Origin: Clarkia xantiana subsp. parviflora
Taxonomy: Eukaryota > Streptophyta > Magnoliopsida > Myrtales > Onagraceae
NCBI GenBank assembly: GCA_036873135.1
Contig: JAPTYO010000009.1
Location: 38,952,756 to 39,016,755, forward strand
Length of the DNA: 64,000 nucleotides
Direction of reading: 5' to 3'
Part shown: piece by piece, positions 55,902 through 64,000 of the stretch
Numbering within the stretch: position 1 is the stretch's first letter
How the letters are laid out: each line of letters begins with the position of its first letter
The notes under the pieces: generated by a model
Databases searched by the model: none
What the model saw: the letters and a program-made list of their open reading frames with translations, nothing else
Told to the model about the DNA's origin: nothing
Position numbers and translations under genes: made by a program

Positions 55902-56598
55902 TGATGGGTCCGATTATAGTCGACAGGCCCTTTAACGGCGAAGAAACGGAAAACAGGCCCACCAGGCCCAGAGTAAGGGTCAAGATGACCTAGGAGAAGG
56001 GTCCCGATGAAGGGAGTCCCGACGAAGCAAGGTCCCGACAGAGTCGGTCCCGACAGTGGAGCTGGAAGCTCCCGATGAAAAGCCTTTAAGTAGGCCCCGA
56101 TGATAAATCCCTGAGAATGATTGGCCCTGTCATGATGACGAGGGGCCCCGAGCGGTGACACAACGAGATAACTCTGGAGTCCCCGACGGGAGTCGGGACT
56201 CGTTATCAGAGGATAAAGCCAAGATATGCGGGGCGTGGTCGAGATACACGGAACGTGGTTAAGATACACGGATCGTGGCCGAGATACGCGGGGCATGGCT
56301 AAGATACGCGAGATCACGTACGAGATAAGCGGGATACGGGCTAACCACCCCTAACGGTTCGCCAGGTACCTGAGGCATCTCTTTGCCTATAAAAGGGCAG
56401 GAGGTCACCTCAGATCATTGACGTTGAGTTGAATACACTTTGATATCTGTTACTTGCCAGTCAGACGAAGTACTCATTTAAGCATCGGAGAGGGATTCTG
56501 GGTCACCGCCCGGTCTATCCCCTCTTGCAGGATTGCGTGGAGCAAAGGAGCTAGGATTGCGTCAAGATCCATACCGGAGTTCCACCGTGATCCAACAT
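55902..56598 (+). repeat. E3 5' LTR (697 bp)
   Basis: TGATGGGTCCG...GTGATCCAACA. U3 has five successive 20-bp repeats (about 56229-56328) with the shared GTGGxxxAGATAC core. A TATA-like CCTATAAAAGGGC lies near 56386-56398. Confidence 0.93.
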
Positions 56599-56599
56599 T

Positions 56600-56617
56600 G
56601 GCGCCGTCTGTGGGAAA
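56600..56617 (+). other. E3 primer-binding site
   Basis: TGGCGCCGTCTGTGGGAA, one base after the LTR. Confidence 0.9.
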
Positions 56618-56652
56618 CAAACAAAAAGCTGATATGCCTTCTACTCGATCGA

Positions 56653-59600
56653 TGGCGGCTGGCAAGAACAGAAGGGGACAATCAGGTGGTTCCCGTCACC
56701 CCGCTGCAACGAACCTGAATTCAGTACCAGAACAAGGAGAAAACCAGAACCATCCCCCGGCTGAGCTCTCCAAGACAGGGGGGCACAATGGATCGCATCC
56801 CGAAGATGTTGCCCCTCAACACCAGGACGACAGGGGGCAGGAGGTTCCCCCAGCTGCAGATTTGACGAGGGCCGTGGCAGAGGCCATGCCCATTTTTCTG
56901 GCGGCTGTAGAGGCTCTCTTGGATCGGAGAGAGGCTGTGAGGAGGCAGGAGGAGATGCCCCCGTTGGAGGAAGCAACCCTGCCAACAGAAGGTCGGAACG
57001 CACAGGAAGCCCCGCCCCAAGGCCAAGACAGAGGCAGGGCGACCGGTCAGCCGGAGAGGTTCGTGGTTGACGGGCCAGGACCAGTACAGCACAGGACCAT
57101 TCCCCTGAATGGTCCCATCACTCACGATCAGGTGGTAAAGATCGTGAACATCTGTATGGGAGAACAGAAGCCGCTGGTGTCGAGGCTGAGGGATCGATCC
57201 ACTCATCCCTTCGTTCCACGACTAATAGACACCCTCGCCCCGCCTGGGCTGGGTATCCCCGAGATTAAGGAATATGATGGCGAAGGAGATCCAGTCCGTC
57301 ATGTCCAGAAGCATCTTATGGCGTGTCTGGGTAGAGCCCCGAATGAAGATATAGTGTGTACACTGTTCCCAAACACCCTTGGAGAAAGAGCCTTGACCTG
57401 GTTCTTTAGCCTGCCCCCAGGCTGCATTACCTGTTGGGCGGATATGCACGACCGCTTCATTCGACAATACCAGGGTCGCAGACGTTTGTTGAAGAGCGTG
57501 AGGTCCCTAACCCAGGTGGTGCAGAGGCCCGACGAGTCGCTGGCACACTATTACCAGCGGTACACCGCCAGCGTACCAGAGATAGACGAGGAAATCTCGG
57601 AGGGCGAGACCATCCGCACCTTTATTCGGAACCTGACAGCACCCTATGGCTCCGACTTGATGCACAGCGTGGCTGAGAAGGCTGTGAGGAATATGGAGGC
57701 TTTGCAGAAGAGGGTGAAGCGGCAGATCGATGTCCAGGAGTCCAAGATAGCCGCGGGAGAACTGGAGCCCCCAAAGTCAAACAAAGGGAAGCAGTCGAGC
57801 AAGCCTTTCGACGATCGTAAGTCAAAGGGCAAACCTGAGGGCAGTCGGGACCGAGGTCGCTCTAGTCGGAAGGATGATAGATGTCCTCCAAGGAAGGATA
57901 AGCGGGAAGATCACGACATTCCTCTTAACTGTTTCATGGCAGAAGTGCTGACAGTCATGGAACGACAAGGTATCTCCAGGTACCCCCCGAAGAAAGATGG
58001 AGAATTCTTGGGGTCCCGCACAAATCGCTATTGTCGGTTTCACCGCGCAAATGGCCACGACACCAATCACTGTCGGGAGCTGAAGAAGGAGATTGAAAAG
58101 CTAATCCAGAAAGGAAAGCTCAAGGAGTTCGTCAGGGACAAACGATGCAGGTCCCGCTCTCGGTCCCGATCGCGGTCCCGTTCCCGATCCCGCGATCGGT
58201 CCCCGAAGAAGAAGAGAACTGATCCAGAGTCATCCGGTGTTCGCAAAGAAAGACGAGTCATCAACGTGATTCATGGAGGATTTGCTGCTGGAGGAGATAC
58301 CTCATCCGCTCGAGAGGTCGCCTCTAGAATCCCTACAGCAGTGGTGTTGGGTAAGAGGTCCCGATCCTGGACCTTGAAAGAAGAGATGGTGATCTCCTTC
58401 TCGTCGGAAGACCTCATAGGCGTGGAGACTCCGCACGACGATGCCTTGGTGGTAACCTTGGATGTAGACGGGTTCGAGATGAAGAGAATCCTAATCGACG
58501 GAGGGAGCCCCTCCGACATTCTATTCATGGACGCGCTGGAAGCCATGGGGAAGACGAAGAAAGATCTGAAGGAGGCAAACTTCCCGATGGTCGGGTTCTC
58601 TGGCTCAACTTCTTACCCGCTAGGAGTAATCACCTTACCAGTGGAGTTTGGTAGCGGGTGGAAATCAGAAAGGAGGAACGTGGAGTTTGTCGTGGTTGAT
58701 TCCGCAGGGACTTACAATGCAATTATCGGGAGAACCACCATTAATCCTCTGATGGCGGTTGCCTCGACTGTGCACCAGAAAATGAAGTTCCCGACCGACC
58801 ACGGAGTCGGAGAGGTCAAGGGCGACCAGGTGGCTTCCCGAAAATGCTATGTTAATGCCACCCGGAGGAGGAGGCGAGAGGCTATGACTGTCCTCCAGAC
58901 AGACACAGATCCCAGAGAAGAGTTTGGGCGTCCCGCCCCCGTAGAAGATCTGAAAGAAGTCGAGATCGACGGACCCCAGAGGAAGGTGAAAATCGGATCC
59001 GCTCTAACTGAAGAGACAGCCCAAAAACTGGTGGAGCTGCTGAAGGAGTTCAAGGAGCTGTTTGCCTGGTCCCCCAGCGATATGCCAGGAATCAGCCCCG
59101 ATGTGATCGTGCACGAGCTGAAGATAGACCCTGCGATCAAGCCTATCACACAGAAAAGGCGTCCGATGGGCACGGATAAGAAGATCGCGATCCAGCAGGA
59201 GGTGGGCAGGTTGCTCGATGCTGGTTTCATTAAGGAGCTCCGATTCCAGACTTGGGTCGCCAACCCAGTGCTGGTGAAGAAGACTAACGGGAAGTGGCGA
59301 ATGTGCGTGGACTTCCGCGACTTAAACAAAGCTTGTCCAAAAGATTGCTATCCACTCCCGAGGATTGACCAGCTGGTGGATGCCACATCGGGACATGAGC
59401 TGCTGAGTTTCATGGATGCGTATTCAGGCTACAACCAGATCAAGATGGCCAAGGAAGACGCCCCCCACACTGCGTTCTATGCAGACAGCGACATCTATCA
59501 CTATGATGTCATGCCTTTCGGGTTGATCAACGCCGGGGCAACCTACCAGCGGATGGTGAACAAGCTGTTTGGAGATATGCTGGGAGAAACCATGGAAGCT

Positions 59601-62233
59601 TACGTGGATGATATGCTGGTGAAGTCCCGACAAGCCGAGGATCACGTGCACAACCTTACCATGGCGTTTGAGCGGATGAGGCTCCATCAAGTTCGCTTGA
59701 ACCCGACGAAATGCGCCTTCGGAGTCCACTCAGGGAAGTTTTTGGGCTTCATGGTGAGCCAAAGAGGAATCGAAGTGAACCCTGAGAAGCTGAGGGCAAT
59801 CGAGGAGATGCAGTCTCCGATAAATCATCGGGAGGTGCAGGTATTGAATGGCCGACTAGCTGCAATGAACCGCTTCTTGTCCAAAGCCAGCGATCGATCA
59901 ATGCCGTTTTTTGAAGTCTTGAGGGCCAACAAAAAATTTGAATGGACCGCCAAATGTGAAGAGGCGTTCCAAGCACTCAAGAGCACCTTCGCACACTCCC
60001 GCCGCTGGCGAAACCGGTTCCAGGCGAGCCGCTCTTCCTTTATTTGGCTGTTTCTGAATTTGCTATTAGCTCTGTGTTAGTAAAGGTTGTCGAGGGTAAT
60101 CAAGTCCCCGTCTATTATGTAAGCAAGGCATTTGCCAAATCTGAATTGAACTATCCCGCCGTTGAGAAGTACCTCTTTGCGTTGATAATTACTGCTCGGA
60201 AGCTAAGGCCATATTTCCACGCACACGAGATCACTGTGCTAACGAACCAGCCTTTGAAGCATTTTTTGAACCGACCGGATGCGTCGGGGAGATTGGTGAA
60301 ATGGGCAGTAGAGCTCAGTGAGTTTCGAATACACTTTGTTCCAAGAACGGCCATCAAGGGCCAGGCATTGGCGGACTTTATAGCAGAATCTACAGCCCCC
60401 GATCTAGAAGAAACGGGCTCTGTAGAGGGGGCAACCATGGAGGTCCTGACAGAAGAACAACCAGAGAAGGCAGAGCAATCAGAACAGCCAAACAAAGAAA
60501 ATACCTGGGAAATGTACACGGACGGCTCCGCAAGTTCAGACGGGTCAGGAGCGGGCTTTTTGTTGATACCACCAGGTGAAGGTGAACCTCTCCGATACGC
60601 CTTGGCTTTAACATTCAAGGCCACAAACAATGAAGCGGAGTATGAAGCTCTTATCACGGGCCTAAAAATTGCTAAAGGCACTGGAATCGATCACTTGAGG
60701 GTGAAGTGCGACGCAGCGTTAATCGTGAACCAAGTTCAAGGGCGATACGAAGCAAGGAGCCCGATAATGAAGAAGTATCTGCGAGAGGTACAGACCCTGA
60801 AAGAGAGCTTCAAAAGCTTCGATATCGAGGCTATTCCGAGGGAGGAGAACGTAGAGGCAGACGCCTTGAGCAAATTTGCCCTGGGGGCACCCTTAGAAGA
60901 AAATCGGAAGGTGCACTTCCTGGAGAAGGTGATCTTGTCAAACATCGACCCCACGCAGGTGTGCACCGTTGAAGCAAAATCGGAGGAGGAGCCCACTTGG
61001 ATGACCCCGATAGTCGCGTATCTGACTACGGGGGCAGTCCCCGAGGATAAGGTAGCAGCAGACAGGATATGTCGGATCGCGTCTAATTATGTGATGCTGG
61101 ACAATCAGCTGTACAAGAAGGGCTGGTTCTCGACTCCGTACCTGAAGTGTGTAGCAGAACCCGACACCAACCGAATCCTGAAGGAAATGCATGAGGGGAT
61201 CGCGGCTTGTCACGAAGGGGCCCGATCCATTTTGAGGAAGGTGTTGAACTTAGGCTACTATTGGCCCACGATGAACAAAGAAGCAACGACGTTGGTCCGA
61301 TCATGCGACGCGTGCCAGAGGTACGCCCCGAGTATCGTGGCTCCGGCTGCTAACCTGACATCCATCAAGAGCGCTTGGCCCTTCGCGCAGTGGGGGATCG
61401 ACTTGGTGGGACCTCTTCCACAAGCACAAGGACAATGTAAGTATTTACTTATAGCTATCGATTATTTTTCGAAATGGATAGAGGCAAAGGCATTGGCCAG
61501 AACAACGGGGAACCAGATCGTCAAGTTCCTCCAAACCCACATCGTGTCCAGATACGGGATTCCTAAGGTGGTGATCAGCGACAATGGCCCACCGTTTAAC
61601 GGCTCTCAGGTGAGGGAGTATCTGGAAGAGCTGAACGTTGAACATCGGACCGCCTCCGTACGCCATGCTCAGACTAATGGCCAGGTGGAGTCAGCCAACA
61701 AAATCGTGATGGATGGCCTGAAGAAGAGGGTCTATGCCTTGAAGGGCAAATGGCTGAACGAACTAGAAAACGTACTTTGGGCTGTTAGAACGACACCCGA
61801 ACGATCAACAGGGGAGACTCCGTTTGGCCTTGTTTATGGCACGGAAGCTGTCGCTCCTGTGGAGGTAGCTGTGGCATCCCATCAGACGAGATATTATGAG
61901 CCCCTGACGAACGAGGAATTAAGACGCCTGGACTTGGACCTACTCGAAGAGAAAAGGCGGGAAGCCGATGAAGTCCAAGCACGAATGCGCTTAGCGACGG
62001 CCAGGTACTATAATCGGCGAGTGAAGTCCCGACAGTTCTTCGTCGGGGAGCTGGTTTGGCGTCGCAACGAGTTCACCCTTTTGGATCGAATCAACAAGAT
62101 GTCACCAAAATGGGAAGGACCTTATAAGGTCGTGGGGATGCCAGCTCTGAACGCATACAAGTTGGAAGATCTCGATGGCAGAACGTTAAAGCATTCTTTC
62201 AGTGGCGAACACTTGAAGAAACACCATGCTTGA
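56653..62233 (+). pseudogene. E3 gag-pol polyprotein, nearly intact, one frame break
   Basis: Start chosen at 56653 (MAAGKNRRG) by comparison with E1 and E2; an ATG at 56635 is also in frame. Domains in order: gag, knuckle CRFHRANGHDTNHC (about 58033-58075), RS tract (58147-58206), protease (LIDGGSPSDILF, with Pro where E1 and E2 have Ser), RT with YVDD at 59601-59612, vestigial gypsy RNase H (YYVSKAFAKSELNYPAVEKY), a second RNase H with YTDGS, NNEAEYEAL and KCDAALIVNQ, integrase zinc finger (HEGIAACHEG, CDACQR) and DDE residues in GIDLVGP, SDNGPP and VESANK. A single-base loss near 59980 separates a first frame ending at 60080 from a second frame continuing to 62233. The dual RNase H fits the Tat lineage. 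Confidence 0.94.
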
Positions 62234-63100
62234 AGAAAGTCGCCTTAAGTGGTGCCCGAGAAAGTTGCCTTAAGTGGTGCCCGATAAAGTCGCCTTAAGT
62301 GGTGCCCGATAAAGTCGCCTTAAGTGTGGCCCGATAAAGTCGCCTTAAGTGGTGCCCGATAAAGTCGCCTTAGGTGGTGCCCGATGTAAAATCGCCTTAA
62401 GTGGTGTATGCTATTTATCGTTTAAATTCGATGTAACCTATCTTATGCCAATAGATAAAGAGGTTGCTTCCAAATAAGAGTTGTCCTTAGATTTATGCTA
62501 AGTGTAAAAGTCGCCTTCAGTGGTGCACGGTAAAAAGTCGCCTTCAGTGGTGCACGAGAAAAGTCGCCTTCAGTGGTGCACGAGAAAAGTCGCCTTCAGT
62601 GGTGCACGAGAAAAGTCGCCTTAAGTGGTGCACGAGAAAAGTCGCCTTAAGTGGTGCACGATATTAAGTCGCCTTGAGTGGTGCGCGATCCTTAGATTTA
62701 TTCTAAGTATCAAAAAGCCGCCTTAAGTGGTGCACGATATTAAGTCGCCTTGAGTGGTGCGCGATCCTTAGATTTATTCTAAGTATCAAAAAGTCGCCTT
62801 AAGTGGTGCACAATATTAAGTCGCCTTAAGTGGTACACAATCCTTAGATTTATTCTAAGTACCAAAAAGTCGCCCTGAGTGGGGCACGATATTAAGTCGC
62901 CTTAAGTGGTGCACGATCTTTAGGTTTATCCTAAGTAATAATTAAGTCGCCTTAAGTGGTGCACGATACTAAGTCGCCTTGAGTGGTGCACGATCTTTAG
63001 GTTTATCCTAAGTAATAATAAGGTCGTCTTAAGTGATGCACACGATATTAAGTCGCCTTAAGTGGTGCAAGAGATTAAATCGTCGGGAAGGACGTACGAG
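62234..63100 (+). repeat. E3 expanded tandem repeats with higher-order organisation
   Basis: First come about seven 25-bp units (AGTCGCCTTAAGTGGTGCCC then GATAA; 62237-62400). Then five to six 26-bp units with CAGTGGTGCACGAGAA (62510-62650). Then units grouped into blocks of about 75-80 bp, each closed by CTTAGATTTATTCTAAG or a variant, itself an inverted repeat (62660-63010). Confidence 0.9.
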
Positions 63101-63265
63101 GATGTCTTAAGTATCGAGGTTTCGACTTGAGAAAGCATAATAAAGCCACTAGGAGAGGTGCAATAAAAGAATCAGAACTGAGAAAGTCCGTTATTAATAG
63201 AGGTCGAAGGCCCGATGATTACAAAAGGAGGAGAATACAAAGATTCTAGCGATAAGCAGTTAGGC

Positions 63266-63667
63266 CTAATCCTTGGTAGCGGCATCAACAGGAGCAAGGT
63301 CCGCAAGGTCTAGGGCAGAAGGCTCCACAGGGTCAGCCGTTGGAGGATTGGCTATCGGGGTCATGGGATCGAGGAGTTTCCGATGAAGAAGTAGTTCCTC
63401 TTCACTCTGAACTTGTGGTATGCATTTCCGGCCTTGAGCATCGGCTTTTTTGGCGGAAACGATACATCCTTCCCGGAGAGCTGCATCATAAGCAGTGCTG
63501 AAAATTTCGTTCATAACATAGTCGAAGTTGAAAAGCTTCCTTCCCTCGAAACCAGATCCACTGTCTGAAATCAGTCATTGAAAGGGATGTTAGGTCTTCC
63601 CGGAAAATTTCAATCAAACTAAGCAAAGATGAAGGCGAACAATAGAGAAGAAACCCTTACCTGACAT
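63266..63667 (-). CDS. E3 antisense gene, internally deleted, 101 codons across two exons
   Basis: Exon 1 is ATG TCA G (63667-63661). A 96-nt GT-AG intron (63660-63565) leads to exon 2 (63564-63266), open to the stop. It reads DSGSGFEGRKLFNFDYVMNE, AYDAALREGCIV (as E2), then a novel junction SAKKADAQGRK, and ends TPIANPPTADPVEPSALDLA...ATKD, like the tail of the E2 protein. So the domain core and coiled coil are deleted while the frame stays open. Whether it is translated is unknown. Confidence 0.6.
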
Positions 63668-64000
63668 GATAATTGAAGGCTGAAAGATGAACCTGACATT
63701 GCTGGAAGGATGGCCGAAGAAACACTAAGGTCTCAAGAGTTGCAGAAAGCCTTCGAAAATTTGTAGATGATGAGAGGAAAACTGAACCCTGGGTAAGGAT
63801 TTTATAGGCAAAGAGGACAGTCGAAGGGGCGCGTTAATCTGAACCGTCGAAGATGAAGCGTTTTAATCTGGACCGTTGAGATGAAACGTGCGGAATGGCA
63901 GCAGGTGCAATGATGAAATATCCTGAAAAGTACTTTTCAGAAAAAGCAGACACAGAGAATCAGGCACGGGTACTGATGACGTCACTTCACTATCTGCTGC
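63668..64000 (-). promoter_or_regulatory. Promoter and 5' UTR of the E3 antisense gene
   Basis: On the minus strand the TATA box CCTATAAAATCC has its core at 63799-63806, about 130-140 bp before the ATG. Upstream are CTCAACGGTCCAGATTAA and a second ACGGTTCAGATTAA, plus TTTCTGAAAAGTACTTTTC, all shared with E2 43790-43980. Confidence 0.6.

Larger units (their letters stand above)
55902..64000 (+). mobile_element. Gypsy element E3, Retand type, 5' part (runs off the window)
   Basis: It starts TGATGGGTCCGATTATAG inside copia C5. Order: 5' LTR (55902-56598), primer site, gag-pol (56653-62233), expanded tandem repeats, antisense gene remnant (minus strand) and its promoter. The 3' LTR is not in the window. 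It is the least damaged pol of the three. Confidence 0.94.

Noticed and set aside
56454..56652. Gag frame open upstream through the LTR and primer site in E3
   Set aside because: The open stretch contains the primer-binding site and part of the LTR; E1 and E2 support a start at the MAAGK/MAGGG methionine.

Overview
The window is nuclear DNA of a flowering plant, probably a eudicot. Evidence: a spliced O-acetylserine (thiol)lyase gene with standard plant GT-AG introns, a nuclear gene for an organellar-type uL18 ribosomal protein, and massed plant LTR retrotransposons (Ty1/copia with an initiator-Met-type primer site TGGTATCAGAGCC; Ty3/gypsy Tat/Retand type with a TGGCGCC primer site). The species cannot be named from the sequence. 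About four fifths is transposable-element DNA. Copy names used here: C1-C7 are copies of one copia family; E1-E3 are Retand-like gypsy elements; F is a more distant Tat-like element.

Layout. 1-2847: 3' part of copia C1 (+). 2848-7603: gag and long leader of copia C2 (-), whose 5' LTR is split by gypsy E1 (7604-15580, -, target duplication GTGTA) and resumes at 15586-16114. 16115-16835: 5' end of another copy, C3 (-). 16836-19100: remains of another gypsy element and another copia, the copia LTR itself split by a 512-bp foldback transposon. 20140-23312: intact ten-exon cysteine synthase gene (-). 24100-25580: AT-rich intergenic DNA. 25583-29797: two copia 3' ends joined head to tail (C6, C7). 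29798-35822: foldback transposons around an RNase H-like pseudogene and the intact uL18 gene (31818-32741, -). 36060-38458: decayed copia pol pieces. 38459-64000: a nested stack in which copia remnant, Tat element F, copia C4 and copia C5 each interrupt the one before, and C5 is interrupted twice more, by gypsy E2 (42917-53872, -, target duplication CGAGG) and gypsy E3 (55902 to beyond the window, +).

Most notable content. E2 and E3 carry, between pol and the 3' LTR, a gene in antisense to the retrotransposon. It has its own TATA box, a 7-nt first coding exon (ATG TCN G) and GT-AG introns. Element F carries a diverged relative with an intron at the equivalent place. Antisense ORFs are, as I recall, known for Silene Retand-2; the dedicated promoter, tiny first exon and deletion-derived 101-codon version in E3 deserve checking. 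Other recurrent signals are SR-protein-like RS tracts between gag and protease in all three gypsy polyproteins, fast-evolving tandem repeats downstream of pol, 20-bp repeats in U3, a 43-nt stem-loop kept in four copia 3' UTRs, and a stem-loop just upstream of the copia LTR TATA box.

The only apparently functional host genes are the cysteine synthase and the uL18-like gene. No rRNA or tRNA genes and no CRISPR arrays were seen.
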